Shown in pieces: positions 10,337-21,186 of a stretch of 64,000 nucleotides of DNA (its first letter is position 1; every line of letters starts with the position of its first letter). Origin of the DNA: Ceratothoa steindachneri. Its lineage: Eukaryota; Arthropoda; Malacostraca; Isopoda; Cymothoidae. The notes beneath the pieces are model-generated. The model was not told the DNA's origin and searched no databases. It saw only the letters and a program-made list of their open reading frames with translations. Made by a program: the position numbers and the translations under genes. Where the stretch lies: contig OZ018329.1 in assembly GCA_963969495.1 (NCBI GenBank), positions 147,310,502 to 147,374,501 on the forward strand, given 5' to 3'.

Positions 10337-13018
10337 TGTCTGTCATCCTACAGTGGAATTGTCAAGGGGTTTTCCCCAAGTGGGAGGAACTCCATCTCTT
10401 GCTTTCTAGCGTTCGGCCCTCAGTGGTCTGTTTGCAAGAAAATAAGCTTGGGGCTCGCCCCTTCCCGGCACCTCTGGGTGTTTCATTCCATCCCCCCGGC
10501 CGGGGCGTGTCCCATGGTGGTGCTTCGCTCTGCTCTGCGCCACTTCCCGTCCGTACTACCTTGCAGGCAGTTGCTGCGAGGGCTTTTACTTCCAAGCTTT
10601 TAACCGTTTGTTCTGTATACATCCCCCCGGATTTTAGTTTGAGTCGGTCTGACCTTTTAGAGCTCACAAGTCAGTTACCTACCCCGTTTTTATTACTTGG
10701 TTATTTTAATGTTCGCCATCCATCTTAGGCTGATACTGCCCCTAATCCCCAGGGCGAAGTGGTTGAGTCCCTCTTATTATCCGATTCCCTTTGTCTTTTA
10801 AATTCCGGCGATTTTACTTCTTACCATGTTCAAACGGATTCGTTTAGTACTGTAGACTTGTCCTTATGTTCGCCCGAATGTTTCCTCGACTTCCGGTGGT
10901 CGTTTCGGGACGACCTTTCCGGGAATGATCACTTCCCGATAGTCCTGCCAGCCGCCCTTTATGGCCCGTGCCTTTCCCTTTCCCCTCGTTGGGATTTGCA
11001 GTGAGCAAATTGGGTTGAGTTCCGGGAGGCTTCCTTTATTGATGCCTCCCGGGTTTCCTTCGATACCGTAGATTCAGCGGTCTCATATTTTAAAGGCCGC
11101 TGAGCGCTTCATTCTGCGGAGGTGCCTTGTTGCGGGGTGTTCCACCGTCCCCTGGTGGTCGAAGGATTGCGCGTCGGCTGTTTCTGCCTATGGGTTGTCC
11201 CATTCCCATTATAGGCGGAACCCGACCGTCTCGAATAGGGTCGATCGGAACCGGCCTCGTGCCATCCGCTAAAGGACCCTCCAAGGTACCCGCCGTGAGT
11301 CTTGGCGCGGGTACGTATCTTCCATTTCTTCGTCCACGCCACTGACTCGGGTTTGGAAGCGGGTTAATAAGATCCGTGGTCGCTACGCTGGTCATGCCAT
11401 CCACACTCTGGCCCTTGGAGGCTCGCTTGTGTTCGATGGCCGGTTAGTTAGCGAAGCTTTGGCTGACCATTTTGCTTCGGTGAGTAGCGCTGGTAGCTAT
11501 CCTCGGTGGTTTCTCGATCAGAAGGTCGTCATAGAATCTCGCCTTTTAGATTTTACCACGTGCACCCCCTACTCTTATGATGCTCTCTTTTCCGTCTATG
11601 AGTTGCGGGATGCTTTGTCTCACTATGGCTCCACCTCTCCGGGTGATGATTCCATCCACTACGACTTTCTCCGTCGTCTCCATCCCCACTCGAAGTTATT
11701 TTTAGTTGACCTCTACAACCTGCTTTGGGTCAAAAGGAATCTACCGTCCTCCTGGCGTGTGGAGGTTGTTCTACCCAGTCATTATCGCCCGATTGCTCTT
11801 ACGAGCTGCCTCAGCAAGTTGTTTGAGAAGATGGTCCAAGTTCGCCTCACTTGGTTTTTAGAGTCCAACTCGCTCCTCTGTCCATTTCAGGGCGGTTTTC
11901 GCAGCGGTCGTAGTACTCTTGACCACCTCATTCGTTTAGCCGTTTTACGGGCCTTTTCCTCCAGGCATCAGGTGTTAGCTGTGTTCTTCGACATTCAGAA
12001 GGCCTACGATACCACCTGGAGGTATGGTGTTTTACGTCAATTATATGATTGAGGTATAAGGGGCTTTTTACCGGTTTTTATTTAAGAATTTTTATCGTCC
12101 CGTAATTTTAAGGTCCGTATTGGGGATGCTTTTTCAGGCTTGCGGATTCAAGAGGAGGGTTTTCCCCAAGGTGTGTTTTGAGTGCGACATGTTTCGCCGT
12201 TGCCATTAATAGTCTGGTGTCCACCCTTCCGGATAGGGTTTTGGTTTCCCTTTTTCGTGGGTGACTTGGTGTTGTTTTGTTCATCTCCCCGCTTGCCTTC
12301 TGCTGCCCGTCGATTACAGCTGGCAATTGATGCCGTGTCGGGTCGTGCGGTCTCAAAGGTTTTCCGTTTTTCGGTCCCTAAAACGAAGGCCATGCATTTT
12401 TATCGGGGTCGTGGTATCCTTGGTCCCCCTCCCCTCTTTTTGGATGGCACGGCGATTGAATATGTCTCCGTTTTTTTAAGTTCTTGGGCTTAACGCTTGT
12501 TAGCAAGCTTACTTGGGCACCCCATTTGCGTCGCTTGAGGGCGTCCTATTCGAAGGCTATGAATTTGCTTAGGGTTTTATCCCACACCACTTTGGGTGGT
12601 GATAGGTGCACCTTGTGGTCGCTTTATTCGGCACTGGTCCAATCCCGGTTGGACCACGGTTGCTAGGTGTATTCTTCAGCCTTGAAGATACTTGACCCTG
12701 TTCATTCGCTTGAGGCCTGTCTTAGTAGTGGAACCTTTCGCACCTTGACTATCCCTGGCCTCTTTGTTGGGGTGGCGTGCTTCCCTTGCGATACCACTGG
12801 CTGCAGGTGTCCCTACGATTCCTGTTTCGTGTTCAGCAATACCCTTCATCCCCAGTCCATGAGTGCCTTTTTGCCCCGTCCTCTTCGGCATCTTTTGGTC
12901 GGCGGCCATCTCTACCCAGGCCTCTGAGGCTCCGGGTTAGGGACCATCTCTCCTTCCTGGGTGTTCTCGAGGTGTTGGCCCTCCCATTTCCGCTGGCTTC
13001 GTGTTGGAGCCAGTGAAT
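10336..13018 (+). pseudogene. ORF2 (endonuclease + reverse transcriptase) of LINE B1
   Basis: The ATG at 10336 overlaps the ORF1 stop. The APE-type endonuclease is readable: LQWNCQG (about 10347), CLQENKLGARPF (about 10428), LLLGYFN where LLLGDFN is expected (aspartate to tyrosine near 10699), and GNDHFPIVL near 10922 where SDH is expected. RT motifs follow: HYRPIALTSCLSKLFEKMV (about 11780, directly after a small deletion), FRSGRSTLDHLI, FFDIQKAYDTTWR (about 11986), then after frameshifts FVGDL near 12260 in place of the YVDD active site, and LTWAPHLRRLRASY. Both catalytic centres carry changes expected to inactivate them, besides several stops (10728, 12052, 12664). The RNase H and tail are absent. 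Confidence 0.75.
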
Positions 13019-13039
13019 GTAAGGTGAAGTGAGGTAAGG

Positions 13040-13165
13040 TATGACAAAGTAACTAAGATATGGTAACTATGATGTAATTATGATGACTAAGATATGGTAA
13101 TTATGTTGTGGTACAGTATGATGGGGTCATTATGATGACTAAGATAACTATGATGGACTGTGAAT
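13040..13165. repeat. Degenerate short tandem repeats (ACTAAGATATGG/TATGATG words)
   Basis: The words ACTAAGATATGGTAA and TTATGATGACTAAGAT recur several times with irregular spacing directly after the broken end of LINE B1. It looks like a decayed minisatellite, possibly seeded by LINE 3' end sequence. There is no coding potential. Confidence 0.6.
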
Positions 13166-13169
13166 TGGG

Positions 13170-14240
13170 ATCTTTATGCTGTGAATGGCGCGAGACTAGT
13201 GAGAGGATATATAACTGACCTTGATTCGAAGTAGAGTAGAGCATGAATGAATGGGTGACTGCTTCAAAGCGGGAAGCTAAAGGCGTTCGTTCGTTTGTGT
13301 GTGTTGGTAAAAGTAAGTGCTGCCAAAAGAATGTATCTTTGTCAATGATTTTTAGATGGCAATTATATATTACAAAATATTTGAGATTTTGCATTGATTA
13401 CACAGGAGAACATTTTTAATCACATTTTCTGGTGACTTAGATTCATCGGACAATTTTAATTCGTTTTTTTCATTCTGATTTCAAATATATAATCCATTTT
13501 TACCTACATGCTATAGTTATTCTGTAATTTTGATTTTCTCGTTTCCAAGAAAACTGCCATCCGGACGGACAGAGAGGGTGCTTGTAGAAAGCAAATACTT
13601 CACAGCACATAGTAGTAAGATATAAATATCTTAATAAGGTTATTGTGCAAAATATTGACATTATTGTTTCTATTTTCAGGTCTCATGTTACAGTGATGGC
13701 TTCGTCAAGAGGAAATTGCGCTAATGATCCTATAGGTTTTAAAGGAATATTGCGGCAAAGACCTAGATACCTCCTAGATCACAATAAACATAAAACCTAT
13801 ATTTCATTATTTAAGGGAATGAAGTTAAATGCTAACGCGAAGTCTAAATTTTGCAGACGAATTCCGTAGGCCTAAATCTGGGCGACGTTGGGGAATACGT
13901 AAATTAAAAACAAAGAGTTAAGAAATATATATTATTGAATAAACAGTTAATTATTTCAGGGTGAATTTATACAGTAACAGTTTATTATTGTATTGAGAAT
14001 TACGCGTGAATTCAATTTGAGTGAGTTAACGAGAATGGATTTACAATTGATAAATATGGTTTGGTAGAGTATAACAAATGATGATTGATAATTGGATAAT
14101 TGTTAAATGGATAATTAGGTGTATTATAAGTAAATTTGGATTATAGTAATTGATAAATAGATTGTATAATTGTTAAATAGTAATTTGTAAATAGTTTGGC
14201 AAATAGATGGATAAATTATAAATAGTAATTGATTTATAGA
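13170..14240. other. AT-rich stretch without recognised gene
   Basis: No supportable coding sequence. A 74-codon open frame at 13645-13869 has no recognisable motif. Composition is strongly AT-rich. Confidence 0.45.
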
Positions 14241-14299
14241 TTGGATTATAAATTGGATTATAAATTGCATTATAAATTGAATTATAAATTGGATTATAG
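14241..14299. repeat. 12-bp tandem repeat (ATTATAAATTGG)n
   Basis: About five head-to-tail copies of ATTATAAATTGG with single-base variants (GC, GA and GG endings). Flanking sequence (14090-14240) is made of looser AT words of the same kind. Confidence 0.85.
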
Positions 14300-14532
14300 T
14301 TAAATAAATTATAACGGAGTTGAATGAACCTGTAGATGAGACAAAAGAATCACTCATAATTCGGGATTCTTTGGGGAAATACTTAGCTAAACAATTACAA
14401 TTCAAATATTTACAGACCTGTTTCACCGATGCGAGGACAGTAAAGCGAATGAACTTCATGGCTTAATTTTAAGACGTTTGGAAGAGCGGGAGTAGCAATC
14501 TCCCGTTTTAAGTCAGGGTTACCAACCCTTAT

Positions 14533-14539
<7 letters not shown>

Positions 14540-14616
<77 letters not shown>
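14540..14616. repeat. (AT)n microsatellite
   Basis: About 38 AT units, uninterrupted, ending just before the first readable codons of the H1 pseudogene. Confidence 0.97.
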
Positions 14617-14619
<3 letters not shown>

Positions 14620-14644
14620 TAAGGAATAAATATTTATATTTGTA

Positions 14645-16276
14645 GGGGTATAGACCGCTAAAATCCAGATACCTTCTGCTACATATGTGGCTGTTACATG
14701 ATATTTTGATATTTCGTCAAAGGCGCAATATATCACACTTTGTGATCTGCATTCATAAGGCATATTTTGATGTTCCTCTTGGCGATCAAGATAATAAGTG
14801 GGCTCCATATGCTGTTTGCCATAGTTCTGTGGTACATCTTCGTGAGTGAACGAAAGGAAAAAGAAATGTTTTTTCTTTTGGAATCCCTGTGGTGTGGCGA
14901 GAGTCAAAGGATTATAGATTGCACTGTTATTTCTGTCTGGCGAATACTAAAGGGATTTGCAAGAAAAATCGGCACAAGATCGACTACCCCAACATTCCCT
15001 CGGCGATACGGCCAGTATTTCATTCTGAGGATAAAAATGATGTACCTGATATGGACGTCCACGGAATGGATTCAGAGTCTGTAGATTCATCATCAGATGC
15101 TAAACAGTCATTAGTTCCTCACTGTTTCAATCAAAAGGATTTGAATGAATTGATACGTGATTGGGCGCTCTCCAAGAAAGCTGCAGAACTTTTAGCCTCC
15201 AGCTTGAGTGAAATACATATGCTTGACAGGTCGGTGCGTGTATCATATTACCGAACAAGGGAGAGTACATTTGTTAAGTATTTCTCTGAGGACAAACAAT
15301 TTGTTTACCGCCACGATGTTCCTGGTTTGTTTACTGAGTTTGGACTTGACACCTATAGCCCTGCTGAGTGGAGACTGTTTTTGAATAGCTCCAAGCGTAG
15401 CCTCAAGTGTATCCTTTTGCATAATGGCAATGACTTTGGTGCAGTTCCTCTTGGTCACTCTGTCCATCTGCGAGAAACTCACGATGACATAAGAATGGTC
15501 GTGGATTTACTTAAGTACCATGAACACAAATGGATCATACGTGTAGACCTTAAGATGCTCAACCTCCTCCTTGGCCAGCAGAAGGGATATACAAAGTTTC
15601 CATTCTATATCTGTATGTGGGAAAGTCGAGCCCGTGACAGACACTGGTCCCCAAAAGATTGGCCAGTTCGGTAAACTTTGAAAGCAGGAATGCCAAACAT
15701 TGTTAATGAGCCAATCATAAGTAGAGAGAAGATCGTTTTCCTTCCACTTCATCTCAATTGGGGTTGATGAAGCAGTATGTCAAGGCGTTGAGCACTGACA
15801 ATGATTATTTTCAGTACATAGTATCGGCATTTCCTGCCTTGTCATACGAAAAAATAAAAGCAGGAGTTTATGATGGTCCCTAAATCCGAAGACTTCTGAG
15901 TGATTCTAGATTTGTGAACACCATGAATGAAAAAAAGGGGGCAGCCTAACTCTCATTTTCTGCCGTTGTTCGTAGCTTCTTGGGAAACAAAAAAGCGCAT
16001 AATTACGAGGATCTGGTTACTAATATGCTTTTAACATATCGTGATCTGGGATGCAACATGAGTTTGAAGTTGTATTTCTTAAATAGTCACCTCGACCGAT
16101 TCCGAGAGAATCTGGGAGCCGTGAGCGACCAACAAGGGGAACGCTTTCATCAGGATTTGATGACGATGGAAGAGCGCTACCAAGGTCACTGGGATAGACA
16201 CATAATGGAGGACTACTGCTGGACGATTAGGAGAGATCAGCCAGAGAAGACTTACAAAAGAAAGAGTTACAAATGA
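14645..16276 (+). pseudogene. Family H, copy H1: multicopy arthropod protein of unknown function, probably mobile
   Basis: A nearly collinear but broken coding sequence. In order: PDTFCYICG (about 14668), YFDVPLGDQDNKWAPYAVC (about 14763), FGIPVVWRESKDY and CYFCLANTKG, IDYPNIPSAIRPV (about 14980), LNELIRDWALSKKAAELLAS (about 15140), VKYFSEDKQFVYRHDV, WRLFLNSSKRSLKCILLHNG (about 15370), PLGHSVHLRETHDD, LLLGQQKGYTKFPFYICMWES (about 15565), IISREKIVFLPLHLN (about 15712), FLGNKKAHNYEDLV and SHLDRFRENLGAVSDQQGER (about 16085), ending KRKSYK and a stop. I recall similar uncharacterised proteins in high copy in arthropod genomes. CxxC pairs at the start suggest zinc binding. Several frameshifts and stops make it a pseudogene. 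A transposase role is suspected but not shown; no terminal repeats were identified. Copy H2 lies in Tom40 intron 4. Confidence 0.7.
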
Positions 16277-16279
16277 AAA

Positions 16280-16680
16280 TTTTTGCCCGATTGAAATCAA
16301 GAAGAGGTCCTCCAGCCTGATGTGCGGTTATTAATAAATTAGCATATATTTGATTACAATATTTGTAATCCTAATGTGTAATTCAAATTTATTCTCATAT
16401 GCAATAAAGGATGATTCAAAATTACTTCAGAGCATGATGATAGGTGTGATTAAATGAAAATTATTGTATAATATTAGTTATTTATATTACGAAAAATCTG
16501 TAGCATTTAGAGAGAATATGATGTTAGATTTGAATTCAGTATGCTCGAATTAGGTAGGAAAATGTACTTTTGTCAATTCACCAAATACATTGTTCCCCAG
16601 TGTTATTTATACATAACTAAGTTGAGATTTTACATAAGATTTAATGGAAATTGTAGAAATTAAATGGGAAAATAAATGGA
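16280..16680. other. AT-rich stretch, no gene seen
   Basis: 400 bp of AT-rich DNA between H1 and the next LINE piece. No terminal repeat matching the 5' side of H1 was recognised. Confidence 0.4.
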
Positions 16681-16684
16681 TAAT

Positions 16685-17720
16685 TTACTACCCCGTAATC
16701 AGGGCGTGTCTTTTGTTTGTGGTAGAGAGTATGGGATTCGTTCCCCTCATATAAGCTGTTCCTTATTAAACGCTTTGTCCGTTCCTGGTCCTATAGCTCT
16801 CAGCGACTCCGGTCATGGGAGGTTGCTCTTTGTAGGTTGCGAATTGGGTACACGCGACACACCCACAGCTACTTAGTTTCGGGTGGAGGCTGAGTTGCCC
16901 CTGGTTGTCCCTTTTACGGTGGTGAGCTGCCTGTGGCTCACATTTTAGCAGTGGTGGGCAGTCCGTCAGGACCGATGACGGAAAGTCCCTCTGTCCGTCA
17001 CTGATGGACTCTTGTTTCGCTGACGGACTGACTACTGACGGAAACTTTGAAACACTCACGGAATAATCATCGAAGGAAGCGATTTCGGCTGTCACCCGAA
17101 CCGTCACTAACCCGAAAAGCAAAGAAGACCTTCGGCAAATAATGTTTCCGTTAGTTGTCAGCGAAACAGAAGTCCGTAAGTGACGGACTGACGGACCTTT
17201 CGTCATCGGTACTGACGGACTGCCCACCACTGCATTTTAGTAATTTGTCCCCGCCTTGCTTCTCTTCGAAATTCTTGCTTCCCTACCCTTTCTGGCGTCG
17301 CCTTTCCTGCTTGACTTCGCTTTCTTTTATCAGAGGACTCCCTTCGGTTGTCCTCCCTCCTTACATTTCTATCACCAAGTGGCATTTTATCCCTTTTATA
17401 AATTCTTTTCATTTTTGTGTTTAGGTTTATTGTTTTATCTTTTATCCTGTGCATTTCCCTGCAGCTGGCGCATGTCATTTGTTTATTGCCCTAGCCGCCC
17501 TTGTTTTTAGAATGCGTACTGTATGCCCGTAATTTAAGTGTGCGTCTCTGTGTGTTGCATTGTTTTTTCTTACTCCTTTTCTTTTACCCATTTTTATTGA
17601 GGGTCTCCCACGCCTCTTGTGATTTTTTTCGGGCGACCTCGTTTTAAAAGTGCTGCCATTAAGAATCCATTAGGATTGGGCAGCTGCCACCTTGCTTTTA
17701 CTTAACCTAAACCAAACTAA
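16685..17720 (+). mobile_element. 3' end of an I-like LINE (B-type), split by a hAT MITE
   Basis: A LINE C-terminal tail reads SWEVALCRLRIG, then TRHTHSYL (about 16815-16870), followed by a region where C..CG and HIL would be expected. This matches the tail of family A (LRIGHTLVTHRYL) in layout. The coding region is broken by the MITE at 16949-17232. Beyond it come CPRLASLRNS-like text and a long T-rich 3' UTR ending near 17720 (TTGGGCAGCTGCCACC, then TTTTACTTAACCTAAACC). It could be the missing 3' part of the B family, but B1 stops before RNase H and this piece starts after it, so the two do not overlap. Confidence 0.55.
16949..17232. mobile_element. hAT-type foldback MITE with perfect 8-bp target duplication
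   Basis: The 284-bp element starts CAGTGGTGGGCAGTCCGTCA and ends with its inverse. The arms pair over roughly 85 bp with few mismatches. CATTTTAG stands directly on both sides (16941-16948 and 17233-17240), an exact 8-bp duplication. CAGTGGTGGGCA ends and 8-bp duplications are hallmarks of the hAT superfamily. Inside, TCCGTCA and its complement TGACGGA recur at least eight times. There is no coding capacity, so it must have been moved by a transposase elsewhere. It sits inside the LINE 3' end at 16685-17720 and is therefore younger than that insertion. Confidence 0.9.
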
Positions 17721-17739
17721 GATGAAATTATTATTCAAA

Positions 17740-18055
17740 TACTAAAAAAAATCGCCTTCTTAATTACTCGCCTCCTCCGAGTTCCGACCTTTCGTTTTGC
17801 CGAATTCTCTTCCCGTGCAGCAATCTGGAGTTACAAGCTATAAATGTATTAATATACTTGATTTATAAATTAAAGATAATTTCTAATCGCTTTATTTCCT
17901 GTAAAACTATCGTTCATTATTTTATTTTATTTTTGAAAGGTTTATTTTTAGTTCAATTTTTTATAGTCTGTTAAAATTACCAAGGTAATACTCCTCATGC
18001 TTACCAAGATAGTCAACAATCTTGGGCAGGCTATGTCTATGTTGCCTACTCTAGG
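17740..18055. other. Spacer, no gene seen
   Basis: AT-rich DNA between two LINE pieces. The 5' boundary of the following RTE-like element is not sharp and may lie anywhere between 17990 and 18060. Confidence 0.4.
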
Positions 18056-18059
18056 ACTC

Positions 18060-19660
18060 AGTGCCGCAAAGAGGTAACGAGAGTGGATTTAAAGTATAAA
18101 TTGGAAGCAATCTATATAGAGGAAAGAGCAATGGGAAAACTGAAGCAGAAAATATTAGATGTAGGAGAAAGGTTCTGGAGAAGAAGAATAAATGACAAGA
18201 TAAGTCTGAACTGGACAAAATATGCATGCTGCTGTATGCAGATGATGTGGTAGTGATGAGTGAATCAGGTGATGAGCTGCAAAGGACACTGGATGTTGTA
18301 GAGGAGTATGGAAGGGACTTCGATGTGACTTTCAGCACTGAAAAAACGCAGATAATAGTTGTAAATGGATCAGAGGAGGAAAGGGATACCACTTGGAGGC
18401 TTGGAGAGAGAGAAGTGAGGCAGACATTAGAGTATAAGTACCTCGGAGTGTGGGTGAGTCCAGAGGGGTGTGGAAGAACGAAGAATGAAAAGCAAAGCAT
18501 AGCTAGCCAGTGGGTGGGTAGACTAGCTAGTGCCGCAAGAATGAGAGCCAGCAAGTATGATGCCTTGCGTGAGGTATGGAAGTGTGTAGCAGTGCCTAGC
18601 ATTATGTATGGTATGGAGGTGATGGCATGGAACGAGACCGAAATGAACAAGCTGGAAGTGTGCCAAAGTAGAGTGGCGAGAGTTGCTCTAAATGCGCCCA
18701 GGTATGCTGCGATAGAGGCTTTGAGGGGTGACATGGGGTGGAGCACCTTCAAGGAGAGGTATATGAAGGCGATTTTGAAGTACAAGATACGTCTGGAAAG
18801 AATGAAGGATGAACGGCTAGCGCGAAAAGTATACTTAGCAAACGTAGGAACAAGTAAATGGGAAAAAAGGTGCCTGGCAATTGTAAACAGGACTGGGCTA
18901 CGTATCGGTTTGACTCGCCGGTTTATGGAAGGAACCCATGATGGCTATGAATGGGCTATGGTGAATGGAAGTGGAGAAGGGCCAGAGTGGGATGGGAGGA
19001 AATGGAGAAATGAGATAGAGAGCGTAGTCAAAAGGATGGGAATGAACAAATGGAAAAATGACATTGTTACAAAAGAAGACCTTAGAGTTGTTCAGAGAGA
19101 AAGATACCCCAATGTATGTCAAGTGGTATGATGGAAGCCTTGGTGGGGATCTTCTCTTCCAAGCTCGGGCCCAATGCATGGATGTAAATGCAAGGAACTA
19201 TAGGTGGTCTGAATCACATAGTAAGGTCTGCCAGAGGTGTGATATGGGTGTGGACGAGACTGTGGAGCATGTATTGCTGGAGTGTGCAGAGTACTACAGA
19301 GAGAGGCATGAAATGATGCAAAAGGTCTTGGTTGAAATGGGGTGCACAAGGAATGACAGAGTTGAAAAAACAGGAAGAGAATGGATGATACTAATTCTAG
19401 GTTTGGGGAGAGAGACGACTGATAACATGATTGTGGTGGTGAAGGAATTCCTTGAGAAGATGTGGTGTATCAGAAGTAGAGTACAGTAATAGAAAACGGA
19501 AGTGGCACAGTTGAGAACGAGAGAGTACTATGTACCTTTTTTTTTTCCCTTTTTTTCTTCTCTCCTTTTTTCTGTTTTTTCTTCTTTTTTTTCTCCTTTA
19601 CAGGTGCCACCGCTACAAAGGCCAGCCTCCCATCATGTGAGGCTCCTGTACAATCAAGAT
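18060..19660 (+). mobile_element. RTE-like LINE, 5'-truncated, long open RT frame
   Basis: The frame from 18226 to 19131 is open for 301 codons and begins just at the RT active site: SELDKICMLLYADDVVVMSES, with YADD intact. It continues through FDVTFSTEKTQIIVVNGSEE, YKYLGVWVSPEG and MYGMEVMAWNETEM, the usual order of fingers, palm and thumb blocks in RTE-type enzymes. A frameshift near 19060-19130 leads to the C-terminal zinc-binding-like tail (CQRCDMGVDETVEHVLLEC, about 19231-19290) and a stop at 19489. A T/C-rich 3' UTR follows and ends near 19670 with repeated ATCAAG words, consistent with a short-repeat LINE tail. The endonuclease and the front of the RT are missing. Confidence 0.75.
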
Positions 19661-19664
19661 CAAG

Positions 19665-19895
19665 ATCAACTTATACAGAGGCAAAAGGGAGCCCTCCATT
19701 CAGGATATGTATGATAGGAGTTTTTCAAGTCAGCTACTATTCAAGGCGCGGACTGGATCCTTGGAGGTGAAGGGGCGAACATATAGATGCAATGGAGAAG
19801 AAGACGTGTGAGTGGTGCCTATTCGAGCAGAGAGAATCTATAGAACATTTGATTGTGGAGTGTGTGGGCCACAGTCTGGAGAGGGAAAAATAAAC
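19665..19895 (+). pseudogene. C-terminal fragment of a second RTE-like element
   Basis: Directly after the previous element, the + strand reads MYDRSFSSQLLFKARTGSLEV, then after one frameshift CEWCLFEQRESIEHLIVEC and GHSLERE. This is the same C-terminal zinc-binding-like tail (C..C, H...C) as at 19231-19290 but from a clearly different family. Only about 70 codons survive. Confidence 0.6.
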
Positions 19896-19959
19896 ATGAA
19901 GATCGGTGGCGCGAACGATGGGACGGAAAATATTTCGTCCCTGTTCCAATATGTTTCAC

Positions 19960-20600
19960 CTTTTTTGAGTAAATTCAAGGGAAACGGTAAATATGTAGAT
20001 TATCCACGCGAATGATGGGACGTACTATTCCGTCCGTATTCCAAAATGTTTCACGTTTTTGGAGTACATTTAAGTTGACTGGCTCGTGTGGGGGTAAACA
20101 CAATGGGGGGACCACTACGATGATCCTGAGTTTCATTAAATTGGGGGGGGTCTGGGGGGTATAGCCCTTCAGTATATAATCCTAATTGTTTATAGAAAAA
20201 TAAAATAATTTGAAAAGGACTCAAACGCACATGAATATTCTGACACGAGTGAACGATAATATTTACATACAAATTTTTGTTCGCCCGGGCCGCTAACTGC
20301 TTGGGGGGGGGGACCCCTTGATGATCCTGAATTTCAATCAATTGGGGGGGGGTCTGGGGGGCTCCCCAGGTATATAATCATAATTATGGTAAATATGTAG
20401 ATGAGCAGCCCAGCCGATAAGATGTATTATTTCGTCCGTGTTCCCAAATATTTCATGTTTTTTGAGTACATTTATAGGGGACGCCTCGTGGGGGGGTAAA
20501 CACGATGCGTGGACTGCACTACGATGATCCTGAGTTTCATTAAATTGGAGGGGGTCTGGGGGGGCACAGCCCCCCAGTATATAATCCTAATTTTTATAAT
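19960..20600. repeat. Repeated units with G-rich hairpin (three partial copies)
   Basis: Three related units each contain a TTTCATTAAATTGG-like phrase, a run of G, GTCTGGGG, a short hairpin of G and C runs, and TATATAATCCTAA: about 20100-20190, 20300-20390 and 20440-20600. Two of them are preceded by GGTAAATATGTAGAT (19987 and 20389) and TTTCGTCC. A fourth G/C hairpin of the same type stands alone at 34122-34160. No coding content. They are probably MITE ends or deletion derivatives of the Merlin element next door. Confidence 0.6.
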
Positions 20601-20802
20601 GTTCTGACGTTTACATAGGTGAATGCTTTAACTACATCATGTCAGCGCCTTTAATTGTTTTGCGAATTATAAGAGGGGTTGGGGGTGAGGTATGACGTCA
20701 GACGACTCAAACGCGCATGAATATTCAGAAACGAGTGAACGATAATATTTACACAAAATAATTTTTTCCGGCCGGGCGGCTTGTCTACATGTTTACCAAA
20801 GT
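20389..20802. mobile_element. Candidate Merlin-derived foldback MITE
   Basis: It begins GGTAAATATGTAGATGAGCA and ends with an inverse-like GGCTTGTCTACATGTTTACC, about 24 bp with several mismatches. The segment 20618-20748 is also an imperfect inverted copy of 20829-20960, the leader just in front of the Merlin transposase, so two Merlin 5' ends stand head to head. The right terminus of the Merlin element (23401-23421) carries the same TAATCTACATATTTAC wording. No clear target duplication was found, so the limits are provisional. Confidence 0.45.
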
Positions 20803-21186
20803 AGATTTTTGTTTCTTTATATTTTGTTCACCTGCCAGAATATTCATGCATGTTTGAGTCCTATTGTTTTTACCAAATGACGTCAGACCCTACCCCCACC
20901 TCCATTATAATTAGCAAAACGATTAAAGGCGTAGAAATTATTTGGTTAAATCATTCACCTTTTTGGCCTTTCATAATTTAGATAAAATTAAAAGCAATTG
21001 CGAGTTTTGTGGGTGGGCATTAGATATGACCCGTCATTTTGAATTTAGATGCTCTAAAACAAAATGTGACTCAAGTGAGCGCCATTTAAAAAAAAACATT
21101 GAATGGCACATTTTTCTCAAATGCTTTGATCTCTGTAGAAACTATTCTGCAAATTATTTATTGGTTTCTAGTAACCAATTGACACT

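Larger units (their letters stand above)
8096..13018 (+). mobile_element. I-like LINE family B, copy B1 (5' end to RT; lacks RNase H)
   Basis: The start is placed where the sequence begins to match the 5' UTRs of family A (CCCGTAA, then GATTTGCTTTCCTGGC; compare 40377 and 58830). About 500 bp of 5' UTR follow, then ORF1 (8599-10336) and ORF2 (10336 on), overlapping in a TAATG stop/start. ORF2 reaches the RT thumb and stops near 13018, before any RNase H, so the element is truncated or rearranged at its 3' end. The DNA is GC-rich and pyrimidine-rich against the AT-rich surroundings. Sequence differs strongly from family A while the layout is the same, so it is a sister family. It is decayed but nearly collinear over 4.9 kb. 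Confidence 0.8.

Noticed and set aside
9795..10409. 204-codon leucine/proline-rich + strand frame
   Set aside because: It is an alternative frame of the proline/serine-rich ORF1 tail of LINE B1. The T/C-rich composition keeps several frames open.
14410..14907. 165-codon minus-strand frame with a long IY repeat
   Set aside because: It is created by the (AT)n microsatellite, and its ends are antisense to the H1 pseudogene.
16766..17230. 154-codon minus-strand frame
   Set aside because: It spans the foldback MITE and the LINE tail and has no protein similarity. The inverted repeat without stops is enough to explain it.
18051..18785. 244-codon minus-strand serine/leucine-rich frame
   Set aside because: It is antisense to the RT of the RTE-like element, which has recognisable motifs on the + strand.
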